Assembly: GCA_032622095.1 (NCBI GenBank)
Contig: CP136064.1
Coordinates: 133,801,129 to 133,865,128, forward strand
Direction: 5' to 3'
DNA length: 64,000 nucleotides
From: Siphonodentalium dalli
Lineage: Eukaryota; Mollusca; Scaphopoda; Gadilida; Siphonodentaliidae
Shown here in pieces: positions 9,547-21,444 of this stretch. A model generated the notes under the pieces. The model was not told where the DNA came from. It saw only the letters and a list, made by a program, of their open reading frames with translations, and ran no database searches. The translations under genes and the position numbers were made by a program. Each line of letters begins with the position of its first letter. The stretch's first letter is position 1.

Positions 9547-10560
9547 ATGGCGCCCATTCGTATAGCTATAGCTCTGATTATAGTGTGGAACTTTGAAATT
9601 GGTGTGAAAATTGGAACTTTGTAGAAATTCGTGTTTTCGTGCTTCAAAAACTGTGAAAAAATGACAATCAGGATTTCTGGAGATATTCAGCGTTGGAGTG
9701 GAAGAGACAATATGATTTGAACAGTTTTATGCTTAAAAAGTCATAAAAACATAAATTCTGTTGAAAATTTGATAAATTTTCATGTTATTCAGTGAAATTT
9801 GTAAACACATTGTTTTGGTGTGGCTGTATTCCTTTAATATTATAATTGTGTCTAAATTTTTGTATTGTCAGCTCTGTTTAGTCGTTTTTAGCGTTTGGGC
9901 AAAGTCCAAAGTTTAAATTCGATTTATTATCTGCCAATATTTTGTGGTCCGGATTTTGGTAAATTGAAACCCGGTAAAGTTGTGTTTTCCGGAATTTGGT
10001 AGTCCGTGGTTTCGTTTTCGTTTCGTCACCGGATCATATTTTCTATTGATCAGAACAAAGTAAACAAATAAACACGTGTATAGTCTATTTTCAAATCTTC
10101 TGATCAAGTAGCATTTAAAAGCTTATAATTAGCTTTTGTTTAGGTAACTATAGGTGTAGTTAGGTATATAATATATCAGTCCAGCCACACATTATGTATT
10201 GTATGCTGTCAAAGTTTATTCTTTGACTGAAATATTGTCATAAAGTGACATCTGTTGATAAATGCATACATGTAGGCCAAATGTCAGCTTGTGAATTGCA
10301 TGGTGAATTTCATTGCAAATTATTGGAGATTTTCTGAAACCGAAGTTGGTCGAGAATATTTCAAATTTCTTGACATTCGGTCGTCACTTTGTTGTGACAT
10401 TGTGATAAATACCTTTTGTCTCCAACATTATGCAATGCAATTCTGACTTTGCATTAATAAGTTAGTAGTTTTCAGACCCGGTGTTGGACAAATTGTCCCA
10501 ACTAGTTCTGGTAGTACAAGCAGGTGTTGTCATCTTGGTTTGTTGATAGTCGTGACATGG
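9547..10560 (+). other. Non-coding stretch upstream of element 2 leader
   Basis: AT-rich, with no credible ORF and no convincing second copy of the TGTGACAG-type LTR found further on. The 5' LTR of element 2 should be here or replaced by the 206-bp sequence. I can see only the TGGCGCCC word near 9548 and a TTGGTGTCGGAG word near 10564 as possible primer-binding sites. Confidence 0.4.
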
Positions 10561-11808
10561 TAAGTTGGTGTCGGAGTCTGCAGTTGTCGGAGTCTCAGGT
10601 TAACGGTGAGTCAACCCTGACCCCTCCCCTGCCACACCCTCTTTCCCACTAAATTTTTTTTGTGAGCCAAGTACGCATCGCGCTTGCTTTCATCTCATCT
10701 CATCAGATATGTGCATGAGTTAAATTCTTCGCGACACTAATTAGGTGGAAGTTAACTTAACCAAACTAATTAGTAGCAATTGTCGGCAAGAAAACTTATA
10801 AATTTTCAGCCAGTCCACACTTAGCATGCAAGCGGAAGTGAAATTTGTGTTCAAATTTTCAGACGACGGTGAATTTATAGTGCGACAATAGGTGATTGTA
10901 AAAATCTTTATTGATTTTCAGTGACGGTGAATTGTGATTTGAGAATTTTGTAGTTGACGGTGGAGTATATAGCTCGAAAATAGGTGATTTTTCAGAGCAA
11001 GTTCGGAAAATAATTTTTCGAATCAACTTTCAGTTGACGGTGAACTTTAATGTTCATATGTGTTGTTGCGTCAACACGTGAATGATTATATTTCAGTTTT
11101 GTCGCCGGACGGCACAATTAACTTGAAATTAGGTGAATTGTTGGTGACGTCGTGGAAAATTAATTTATTTTTCCATTGTTGAGTTGTAGTTTGTGATTGA
11201 TCAGGTTAGATCTGACTTTGAAATTTTTTCAGTTGACGTCAGATAGTGAGCGGAAATAGGTGACTTGAATATTTAATCGCAGATTAATTTTGAATTTTGA
11301 TGCGATTTGTAGGTATTCGCTTGGTAGTTAAATTGTAGGTGACTTACAGTGTTCTGATTTACAGCAAACTTGAGAAATTTTTATATTTCAGAAATTTTCT
11401 TACGTAGTTGGACTTGAGAATTTTTCTTGAATTAAATTTTTCCGCAGAATTGTTTTTTTCCGCAGGTTTAATTACAAAATGAATTTTGTTTTTCAGTGAT
11501 TTCTGAGTTGGTTTGCAGAAAATACTTCGGTTTTTCTGTATAAATTTCAGCGCGTCGGTTTTTCAGATATTGAGTAGTCTATTTTCACTTGACGTTTTCA
11601 GCGTTCAGCAAGGTTATTACTTTGACCTTTACACTTAGTGATTTTTTTCTCCGAATTCTTTTGTAGGTTTAGACTTTGAATCATTTTTTATTCCAGTTAG
11701 TTAAAGCGACACTTGTTTTTTTTTTCAGAGATATTTCTTAGAATTTGTAGGTCGGTCGTGGTTGAAATACTTTCAAATTTTTCCTAGCTATTTGCGAGTT
11801 AGTGAAAG
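10561..11808 (+). repeat. Element 2 leader with repeated TTTCAG / GGTGA motifs
   Basis: A 1.2-kb non-coding leader before gag-pol. From about 10855 to 11275 it contains degenerate units of roughly 60-130 bp, each with TTTTCAG, then a GACGGTGAA-like word, then ATAGGTGA. Clear TTTCAG instances are near 10857, 10915, 10989, 11029, 11092 and 11226. The words resemble alternating splice acceptors and donors. There is no ORF of note. Confidence 0.5.
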
Positions 11809-14800
11809 ATGGCGTCACAGATTTCAGAGGAAGTTATGTTGAAGATACAGGCTGAGATATTGGAATTGACAGTTCGGATAGAGGAGTTGAAGAGAAATAG
11901 TGAAAATAGTTATGATAATAATTACAGCAATGATGATTATTACAGAAATGATAATTATAACAGAGGTTATAACTCTTACTCCAGACGACGTGCGCAGAGA
12001 TATCGGAATAGGAATCGCAGAAGGCAGTATACTGAGGGAAGCGATAATGTTCATTATTTTCAGAATGAGTCAAATAATGTTTCAGATGAGAGAAATGATT
12101 ATAGTAATCACACAAATGATAGGTTACAAGGAGAGTATGTATCTGGTAGATACACCGGATGTTGGAAATGTGGTGATTTGACACATAAAGTGTTTGGTTG
12201 TAGGAAAGGTGGATACTATCGCTACTATGATAGAGATAAAAAATTTCGTCCACAGGATAGATCCCGGAGATATATTAACAAATCACAATTTGTTAATGAT
12301 TCCAGTAAGGAACATTGTATAAATGGAAATGCTACAGAGTCAGATATTGTTGTTTCAGGTTACAATACTAAGGCACTTGTTGATACAGGTTCGACTTGCT
12401 ACACAATTTGCGAGCAATTTTACAGCACTTTCTTGAAACATATTCCATTGCAGCCCTTGTCTGTTATACTTAATATAGAGTGTGCTGATGGCAAGAAACT
12501 TCCTTATCTTGGATACATTCAGTGTCCTATTACAGTTCCTTCTTTAGGACAAGATTCAGGCAAAGAGTTCATTTTTCTTGTAGTGCCAAACAGTTCTTAT
12601 AACATGTCAGTACCAGTTTTGTTAGGAACTAATATCCTTTCAGAATTCATGCAGTTGTGCAAAGATGCACATGGTAACAGGTTTTTACAGAATGCAAACT
12701 TGTCATCATCTTGGTTTATGGCATTCAGATGCATGATTTCTAGGGAGAAAGAACTTGCTAAACACAACTTTGTTCTAGGTCATGTAAAGTCTGCTGAGAA
12801 TACTCATGTTATTCTCCATCCTAATACTAAGAAAGTTGTTACTGGTTTTATTGATCACAAGATTCCTTACCAATCCACATGTGCTATTTTGCAGCCTCTC
12901 CCAGATGATGAGCGGTTCAACTTTTTAGAGATAGGTCCATATATTGTGAAATATGATTTCAAGAGCACTGATACTGTTGATGTTCACTTGTCAAATATTT
13001 CTTCTAGGACTATTAGTATAGCACCTAACTCTGTTATTTGTCAGGTACAGCCAGTCTCTGTTGAGCAAGATATTGAAACCTCCCCAGGTTCAGAGACTAC
13101 CTCTTCATTTCTTGATAAAATTACTATTGATGTTTCTTCTCTTGATGATGTAAATGATATATCTGTTGCATTGAATCTCATCAAAGAGTTTTCAGATGTT
13201 TTTTCACAGCATGATCTTGACTTAGGTTTTTACAGTGCAGTTAAGCATAGGATCGACATGTATGATTCTACACCTTTCAAGGATCGTCCGAGACGTTTAC
13301 CTCCTAGCATGATTGATGAAGTGAGAAATCATCTTCACCAGTTGTTAGCTGCCGGCATTATACGCCGATCTCACAGTCCATATTCTTCTAATGTTGTTTT
13401 AGTTAGGAAGAAGGGTTCAAATGACCTTCGTATGTGTGCAGATTTTAGAATTTTAAATAAACGCACTATTCCAGATAATTATGCACTCCCTAGGCCTGAA
13501 GACCTTTTTGATTACTTAGCAGGTGCCAAGTACTACTCAGTTCTCGATCTCAAATCTGGTTTTCATCAATTGGAAATTGCAGAGGAGCACAAAGAGAGAA
13601 CAGCTTTTACTGTTGGAGGTCTAGGTTTCTATGAATATAATAGACTTGCATTTGGTTTGAACAATAGTCCGTCTAGCTTTCAGAGAATGATGGAAGACTG
13701 CCTCGATGGTCTTAACAGGAATATATGTAATATTTATGTTGATGACGTCATTGTATGGTAAAAATCTGTTCCATAGATGTTGGAGCGACTTAGACTGGTT
13801 TTTGACAGGCTCAGAGAATGTGGTTTGAAACTGGCTCCAGCAAAGTGTAAATTTTTCATGCGCCGTGTCTCATATGTAGGCCATGTAGTTTCAGAGAAAG
13901 GTATCGAGACGGATCCTGCGAAAGTTGACAAAATTGTCAACTGGCCAGTTCCCAAGAACTCTGATCAATTGCGATCATTTCTTGGCTTTGCAGGATACTA
14001 CAGAAAATATTGTCCAAATTTTTCCAGGATTGCTAAGCCCTTGACAGATTTACTTCCCCCTACAAATACAAAGAAGCCAAAGAACAAGGTTAAATCCTCT
14101 TTTACAGGGAAATGGAAATGGGAGCACGAGCAGCAGTCTGCATTTGATACTTTGAAAGATCGTCTTTCTAATCCCCCAATTTTAGGTTACCCCGATTACA
14201 GCAGGCCCTTTGAAGTCCATACTGATGCGTCCCTTCATGGTTTAGGTTGTGTCCTTTACCAAGAGATCGATGGCGTGAAGAGAGTTATTGCGTATGGCAG
14301 CCGAGGAACCACAGCAGCAGAAAAGAATTATCCGGCACATAAGTTAGAATTTTTAGCTTTAAAGTGGGCAGTTACAGAGAAGTTTTATGACTATTTATAT
14401 GGTAATTATTTTGTAGTGTATACTGATAACAATCCTTTAACATATGTTTTAACTTCAGCCAAATTTGATGCTACTGGACAGAGATGGTTATCAGCCTTAG
14501 GTGCTTTTAAATTTGATATTGTTTACAGACCCGGTAAATTTAATACCGATGCAGATGCCTTATCCAGGTTGGATACACCTTCTTCAGATATGATTACAAA
14601 TGATTCAGTTCAAGTTATTTGTAATTCATTACAGGTTCAGCAACCTTTTGTTGAAAGTTTATGTTACAGCACTGATGTTTTAAATTCTGTTCAAGATGAT
14701 GTAGGTCATGATCTTGATGAAATGAATTATAAGGATTGGAGAAGATTGCAGGAAAGAGATGATGTATTGTCCGTATGGTTGTCAGCCGTGAGAAGAAATA

Positions 14801-16737
14801 GTTGCCCAAAGAGAAAGTCCCTTCCCCCTTCTAAGCTTCATTCAGCATTTTTTAGACATTTTTCTAAGCTTAGGTTGCAGCGAGGAGTTCTTTATATAGA
14901 GTCCACTTTTAAAGGTAAAACCACCACTCAGCTTGTTTTACCACATTCACAGATTTCTTTTGTTCTAAAATCATTACATAATGATATAGGACATCCAGGT
15001 CGTGACAGAACAGTTTCACTTGTGAAAGAAAGATTTTATTTTCCAGGTATCGACAGTGCTGTCGATGATTGGATAAAGCATTGTCATAGATGTTTACGAG
15101 TTAAAACTAATCCGAATTTCAGAGCCCCTTTGGTATCCATTACTACTTCTCAACCTCTTGAACTTGTTTGTATTGATTTTCTTACTCTTGATTGTTCTAA
15201 AGGTGGTTACCAATATGTTCTTGTTATGACAGATCATTTTACTAAATATGCACAGGCTTATCCTACAAGGAACATGACTGCAAAGACTACTGCTGATGTA
15301 TTGTTTAACAATTTCTTTATTCATTATGGTTATCCTCAACGTATCCATAGTGATCAAGGTGCTAATTTTGAATCTCAACTTATTTCTGAACTTTGTCAGC
15401 TTTGCAGCATCAAGAAGTCCCGAACTACTCCTTATCATCCGATGGGGAATGGTGTTACAGAGCGATTTAATCGCACACTTATCAGTATGTTAGGTACTCT
15501 TAATCCTGACCAGAAACATGATTGGAAATCTCACATAGGTCCTCTTGTTCATGCTTACAATTGTACTAGGCATGAAACTACTGGTTTTGCTCCTTTTCAG
15601 TTGATGTTCGGAAGAGAACCACGGTTACCTCTTGATGTTTTATTTGGTCTGAATAAACCTGATTCTGATCAAACTTCTTACTGTGATTATGTTTCAGATC
15701 TTAGACAAAGACTTTCTGATTCTTACAGATTAGCATCCAAATCTATGTCTGGTGCTCAGAGTAGTAATGCCAAATATTATAATCGAAAGCTTCGTGGTGC
15801 AACTATACATGTAGGTGACAGAGTCTTAGTAAAGACATTAGCTTTCGAAGGCAGACATAAATTGGCAGATAAATATGATTCTGAAATTTATACTGTTAAA
15901 TCTCAACCCAATTCTGACATTCCTGTTTTTAATTTAGAAGATGACAGTGGAAAGCAAAGAACTTTACATAGGAACCACTTGTTGCCTATTGGTTCTTTAC
16001 CCTTTGACTTTCCAGATGACGACACAGCCATTAAATCTCCTCTCGAACAGAGAGATGCTGATGCCCCAATAGTAGATCCTCTTATCCCACCTGTACGGCC
16101 ACCGGAGCCTAAGGTGCGGAAACGTCATATTCCAGGTACTGGTAGTGATACTTCACGTGATGAAGTTCGTGATAACCATATTAATGGTTCAGACCATATA
16201 GATGGTTCAGATGAAGAGTCGGTGATATGTTTTGTTCCACAGGGCGTTGCAGGTATAAAATCTGCTCCTAATGCAGTGGAGAGTTCAGCTCCATCTCGTC
16301 GGGGTGACGACTTTCCTGCGAGATTGGAAGCTGGTGGTATTTCTTCTTCCTGTGGTGACGACCACACTCAAATAGATGAGTTCAGGGAAGTTAGAACTGA
16401 TGTCGGTGATGACAGTAATATTGTTGATATTTCAGCTACACAGGATTCGACAGGTCAACTTGAACTTCGTTCCACAGGTGATAGCAATGATGAGGCTGAT
16501 GAGAATAATGATGATGAAGTTGTTGATATTGTCCGTGTACCTTTAGCATCTATTGCAGAAGATACTGTTGTTGTTGATGGTAATGTTGATGGTGCGAAAG
16601 CGAATGTTTCAGGTGATGATGGTGCCTCGAGTAGTAGTCAGAGTGGAGATAGACAAAGAATTTCTCTTTCAGATTCCAGACCGAAGCCAGTACCTAGGAC
16701 ACCAAGGTTTCTCCAGATGTTTTCCAATCTATTCTGA
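11809..16737 (+). pseudogene. gag-pol: Gag-pol polyprotein of element 2 (Ty3/Gypsy-type), two stops after RT active site
   Basis: A single frame. Residues 1-30 form a predicted coiled coil, followed by an Asn/Tyr/Arg-rich basic region. A CCHC knuckle is at 12160-12201 (C118), retropepsin DTGST at 12382 (D192), and the RT active site YVDD at 13735-13746. RNase H lies near 14209-14580, the integrase HHCC near 14977-15108, and the integrase D,D,E near 15170, 15350 and 15455. A GDRVLVK-containing C-terminal domain is followed by a long acidic tail. There is no room for a capsid-sized gag before the knuckle. The only breaks are TAA at 13759-13761 and TAG at 13774-13776, in frame and 12 nt apart; the 986 codons after them are open. 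The ATG at 11809 is the first in frame and is followed at once by the coiled coil. Confidence 0.9.
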
Positions 16738-17460
16738 AAACTATCTTGGACGAATAAGATTTTCATTTTCAGTTCAGTTCACTTATATTCAGTGATTCCA
16801 TATTACTGATATGTCAGTTTCAATGGTGTGTATACATCGGACATAGGCATTGTCCTGTTGTGTTAGTAATGCATACCATATTCTTGTTTTTAAAATTTAT
16901 TCTTTTATAAATTATGTATTGATATTATGTATTGTTAGGTATCACTTGTCATCTTCGTACGATCAGAGATATTTCCACTTATTCCAGCTGACGATCCAGT
17001 GTAGAGCTACGACTCATATGAGGTACCAGTTTCAAGGAATTCTATTTTTTTTTTGTTATATACTCTGTGAGATGATAAAGTGTTCCTTTCTATATATGAT
17101 TATGATTTTAACATATTTGTGTTGATTGTTGTGTATTCATGATTGAAGTTCTCAGATAGGACAGTCAGTGTAAATCAGTGATGATTTCATTTCAGCGGTA
17201 TTGTGTGATATAGTCACATTGTTTACTGTCTACGCCAGATAGTGAAGAGTCAGTTCAGAACTGTCGATTAAGTTGCAGTTATATAATGCTGATATTTGAT
17301 TTCAGTTTTGAAGATAGGTCGGTGTCAAGGTTATCTCTGTGTATGAGAAACTTATAGATGATAATTTTCCATTATCAGTTGCAGAGTTTGAAAGTCATGT
17401 CTATTAGCGACATTTCCTTTCAGTATTTGTTTAAATGACTAGGGAGTCATTTTGTCAACA
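16738..17460 (+). other. 3' untranslated region of element 2, first copy
   Basis: Non-coding, AT-rich. It includes the 171-bp segment bounded by GTCTA words at 17228-17232 and 17399-17403 that is missing from the second copy. Confidence 0.7.
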
Positions 17461-17470
17461 GAGGGGAGAG
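17461..17470 (+). other. Polypurine tract, first copy
   Basis: GAGGGGAGAG immediately precedes the TGTGACAG that opens the LTR. The same arrangement recurs at 20930-20939. Confidence 0.75.
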
Positions 17471-17975
17471 TGTGACAGTGCTATTTTATATACCAAAACA
17501 GTATATGCCTTTATTAGATGCTACACATGTATACTAACTAAGTTATTATACCTAACTCACTAATATACATTGTATAGCTGCATTATCATTTCATTCCGCG
17601 TACTTGGTCCATTTCATTCCATTTCGCGCTATTCCGTTCTTTACACTTCCTGTCCCCAGCCGCATACCTGTTCTGCATTTCGCTATTTCATATTCTTAAT
17701 TTAGCCCAATTCCTTGTCCACTGAGTCTACTCTGTCTATGTTAGCGCCCAATCTGAGATCTAACTGTCTGATACTAAGGTGTCTCAGCCAATCACAGGTA
17801 ACTTTATTCGCCGCGCTTTTCAGTTGATAATTAGCGTTCGATGCGACAACATCGTTCCGTCGTGACACACTCAGTGTAAGCGTACATTCTTCTATGCCTG
17901 AAGAATGTTACAGTTATAAAATATAAGATGAATTCTACGTTATGACATCTTGACCTATGTTCCTACCATATGGTA
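17471..17975 (+). mobile_element. Truncated LTR of element 2, first copy
   Basis: Starts TGTGACAGTG after the polypurine tract and matches the first 505 bp of the LTR at 20940. It stops abruptly at GGTA and continues directly into pol (RNase H) sequence at 17976. U3 and its TATA box are retained; the distal part is missing. Confidence 0.8.
17915..17921 (+). promoter_or_regulatory. LTR TATA box, first copy
   Basis: TATAAAA within the U3 region, also present at 21384-21390 in the second LTR. Here it lies 49 nt before the ATG of the chimeric ORF at 17970, so transcription from it would begin just upstream of that ORF. Confidence 0.6.
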
Positions 17976-20375
17976 CATAAGTTAGAATTTTTAGCTTTAA
18001 AGTGGGCAGTTACAGAGAAGTTTTATGACTATTTATATGGTAATTATTTTGTAGTGTATACTGATAACAATCCTTTAACATATGTTTTAACTTCAGCCAA
18101 AATTGATGCTACTGGACAGAGATGGTTATCAGCCTTAGGTGCTTTTAAATTTGATATTGTTTACAGACCCGGTAAATTTAATACCGATGCAGATGCCTTA
18201 TCCAGGTTGGATACACCTTCTTCAGATATGATTACAAATGATTCAGTTCAAGTTATTTGTAATTCATTACAGGTTCAGCAACCTTTTGTTGAAAGTTTAT
18301 GTTACAGCACTGATGTTTTAAATTCTGTTCAAGATGATGTAGGTCATGATCTTGATGAAATGAATTATAAGGATTGGAGAAGATTGCAGGAAAGAGATGA
18401 TGTATTGTCCGTATGGTTGTCAGCCGTGAGAAGAAATAGTTGCCCAAAGAGAAAGTCCCTTCCCCCTTCTAAGCTTCATTCAGCATTTTTTAGACATTTT
18501 TCTAAGCTTAGGTTGCAGCGAGGAGTTCTTTATATAGAGTCCACTTTTAAAGGTAAAACCACCACTCAGCTTGTTTTACCACATTCACAGATTTCTTTTG
18601 TTCTAAAATCATTACATAATGATATAGGACATCCAGGTCGTGACAGAACAGTTTCACTTGTGAAAGAAAGATTTTATTTTCCAGGTATCGACAGTGCTGT
18701 CGATGATTGGATAAAGCATTGTCATAGATGTTTACGAGTTAAAACTAATCCGAATTTCAGAGCCCCTTTGGTATCCATTACTACTTCTCAACCTCTTGAA
18801 CTTGTTTGTATTGATTTTCTTACTCTTGATTGTTCTAAAGGTGGTTACCAATATGTTCTTGTTATGACAGATCATTTTACTAAATATGGACAGGCTTATC
18901 CTACAAGGAACATGACTGCAAAGACTACTGCTGATGTATTGTTTAACAATTTCTTTATTCATTATGGTTATCCTCAACGTATCCATAGTGATCAAGGTGC
19001 TAATTTTGAATCTCAACTTATTTCTGAACTTTGTCAGCTTTGCAGCATCAAGAAGTCCCGAACTACTCCTTATCATCCGATGGGGAATGGTGTTACAGAA
19101 CGATTTAATCGCACACTTATCAGTATGTTAGGTACTCTTAATCCTGACCAGAAACATGATTGGAAATCTCACATAGGTCCTCTTGTTCATGCTTACAATT
19201 GTACTAGGCATGAAACTACTGGTTTTGCTCCTTTTCAGTTGATGTTCGGAAGAGAACCACGGTTACCTCTTGATGTTTTATTTGGTCTGAATAAACCTGA
19301 TTCTGATCAAACTTCTTACTGTGATTATGTTTCAGATCTTAGACAAAGACTTTCTGATTCTTACAGATTAGCATCCAAATCTATGTCTGGTGCTCAGAGT
19401 AGTAATGCCAAATATTATAATCGAAAGCTTCGTGGTGCAACTATACATGTAGGTGACAGAGTCTTAGTAAAGACATTAGCTTTCGAAGGCAGACATAAAT
19501 TGGCAGATAAATATGATTCTGAAGTTTATACTGTTAAATCTCAACCCAATTCTGACATTCCTGTTTTTAATTTAGAAGATGACAGTGGAAAGCAAAGAAC
19601 TTTACATAGGAACCACTTGTTGCCTATTGGTTCTTTACCCTTTGACTTTCCAGATGACGACACAGCCATTAAATCTCCTCTCGAACAGAGAGATGCTGAT
19701 GCCCCAATAGTAGATCCTCTTATCCCACCTGTACGGCCACCGGAGCCTAAGGTGCGGAAACGTCATATTCCAGGTACTGGTAGTGATACTTCACGTGATG
19801 AAGTTCGTGATAACCATATTAATGGTTCAGACCATATAGATGGTTCAGATGAAGAGTCGGTGATATGTTTTGTTCCACAGGGCGTTGCAGGTATAAAATC
19901 TGCTCCTAATGCAGTGGAGAGTTCAGCTCCATCTCGTCGGGGTGACGACTTTCCTGCGAGATTGGAAGCTGGTGGTATTTCTTCTTCCTGTGGTGACGAC
20001 CACACTCAAATAGATGAGTTCAGGGAAGTTAGAACTGATGTCGGTGATGACAGTAATATTGTTGATATTTCAGCTACACAGGATTCGACAGGTCAACTTG
20101 AACTTCGTTCCACAGGTGATAGCAATGATGAGGCTGATGAGAATAATGATGATGAAGTTGTTGATATTGTCCGTGTACCTTTAGCATCTATTGCAGAAGA
20201 TACTGTTGTTGTTGATGGTAATGTTGATGGTGCGAAAGCGAATGTTTCAGGTGATGATGGTGCCTCGAGTAGTAGTCAGAGTGGAGATAGACAAAGAATT
20301 TCTCTTTCAGATTCCAGACCGAAGCCAGTACCTAGGACACCAAGGTTTCTCCAGATGTTTTCCAATCTATTCTGA
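17970..20375 (+). CDS. Chimeric RNase H (C-terminal part)-integrase ORF, 801 aa
   Basis: Created by the duplication junction. The ATG and next codon come from the truncated LTR; the rest is pol from within RNase H to the acidic tail. It contains the YTDNNPLTY segment of RNase H, the complete integrase HHCC domain, the D,D,E residues (HSDQG, GNGVTERFN) and the GDRVLVK domain, with no break. It differs from the first copy at three residues (AKF to AKI, YAQ to YGQ, SEI to SEV). The RNase H is incomplete, lacking its first catalytic Asp strand. With a TATA box 49 nt upstream it could be transcribed as a short-leader integrase mRNA; whether it is expressed is unknown. Confidence 0.75.
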   Translation: MVHKLEFLALKWAVTEKFYDYLYGNYFVVYTDNNPLTYVLTSAKIDATGQRWLSALGAFKFDIVYRPGKFNTDADALSRLDTPSSDMITNDSVQVICNSLQVQQPFVESLCYSTDVLNSVQDDVGHDLDEMNYKDWRRLQERDDVLSVWLSAVRRNSCPKRKSLPPSKLHSAFFRHFSKLRLQRGVLYIESTFKGKTTTQLVLPHSQISFVLKSLHNDIGHPGRDRTVSLVKERFYFPGIDSAVDDWIKHCHRCLRVKTNPNFRAPLVSITTSQPLELVCIDFLTLDCSKGGYQYVLVMTDHFTKYGQAYPTRNMTAKTTADVLFNNFFIHYGYPQRIHSDQGANFESQLISELCQLCSIKKSRTTPYHPMGNGVTERFNRTLISMLGTLNPDQKHDWKSHIGPLVHAYNCTRHETTGFAPFQLMFGREPRLPLDVLFGLNKPDSDQTSYCDYVSDLRQRLSDSYRLASKSMSGAQSSNAKYYNRKLRGATIHVGDRVLVKTLAFEGRHKLADKYDSEVYTVKSQPNSDIPVFNLEDDSGKQRTLHRNHLLPIGSLPFDFPDDDTAIKSPLEQRDADAPIVDPLIPPVRPPEPKVRKRHIPGTGSDTSRDEVRDNHINGSDHIDGSDEESVICFVPQGVAGIKSAPNAVESSAPSRRGDDFPARLEAGGISSSCGDDHTQIDEFREVRTDVGDDSNIVDISATQDSTGQLELRSTGDSNDEADENNDDEVVDIVRVPLASIAEDTVVVDGNVDGAKANVSGDDGASSSSQSGDRQRISLSDSRPKPVPRTPRFLQMFSNLF

Positions 20376-21444
20376 AAACTATCTTGGACGAATAAGATTT
20401 TCATTTTCAGTTCAGTTCACTTATATTCAGTGATTCCATATTACTGCTATGTCAGTTTCAATGGTGTGTGTATACATCGGACATAGGCATTGTCCTGTTG
20501 TGTTAGTAATGCATACCATATTCTTGTTTTTAAAATTTATTCTTTTATAAATTATGTATTGATATTATGTATTGTTAGGTATCACTTGTCATCTTCGTAC
20601 GATCAGAGATATTTCCACTTATTCCAGCTGACGATCCAGTGTAGAGCTACGACTCATATGAGGTACCAGTTTCAAGGAATTCTATTTTTTTTTTGTTATA
20701 TACTCTGTGAGATGATAAAGTGTTCCTTTCTATATATGATTATGATTTTAACATATTTGTGTTGATTGTTGTGTATTCATGATTGAAGTTCTCAGATAGG
20801 ACAGTCAGTGTAAATCAGTGATGATTTCATTTCAGCGGTATTGTGTGATATAGTCACATTGTTTACTGTCTACTAGCGACATTTCCTTTCAGTATTTGTT
20901 TAAATGACTAGGGAGTCATTTTGTCAACAGAGGGGAGAGTGTGACAGTGCTATTTTATATACCAAAACAGTATATGCCTTTATTAGATGCTACACATGTA
21001 TACTAACTAAGTTATTATACCTAACTCACTAATATACATTGTATAGCTGCATTATCATTTCATTCCGCGTACTTGGTCCATTTCATTCCATTTCGCGCTA
21101 TTCCGTTCTTTACACTTCCTGTCCCCAGCCGCATACCTGTTCTGCATTTCGCTATTTCATATTCTTAATTTAGCCCAATTCCTTGTCCACTGAGTCTACT
21201 CTGTCTATGTTAGCGCCCAATCTGAGATCTAACTGTCTGATACTAAGGTGTCTCAGCCAATCACAGGTAACTTTATTCGCCGCGCTTTTCAGTTGATAAT
21301 TAGCGTTCGATGCGACAACATCGTTCCGTCGTGACACACTCAGTGTAAGCGTACATTCTTCTATGCCTGAAGAATGTTACAGTTATAAAATATAAGATGA
21401 ATTCTACGTTATGACATCTTGACCTATGTTCCTACCATATGGTA
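17976..21444 (+). repeat. Tandem duplication within element 2, second copy
   Basis: Second copy of 14338-17975. It is shorter by a 171-bp deletion at the GTCTA word (20868-20872) and longer by a 2-bp GT expansion near 20466. The near-identity indicates a recent event. Confidence 0.95.
20376..20929 (+). other. 3' untranslated region of element 2, second copy
   Basis: Non-coding; same sequence as 16738-17460 apart from the 171-bp deletion and a few substitutions. Confidence 0.7.

Larger units (their letters stand above)
14338..17975 (+). repeat. Tandem duplication within element 2, first copy
   Basis: Runs from inside the RNase H region through integrase, 3' UTR, polypurine tract and about 505 bp of the LTR. 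The following copy (17976-21444) is nearly identical: only three amino-acid differences are visible over the shared 800 codons. This copy retains a 171-bp segment (17228-17398) that the second lacks. Confidence 0.95.

Noticed and set aside
11824-12253. Ile/Tyr-rich ORFs opposite the element 2 gag start
   Set aside because: Shadows of the Asn/Tyr/Asp-rich coding strand.
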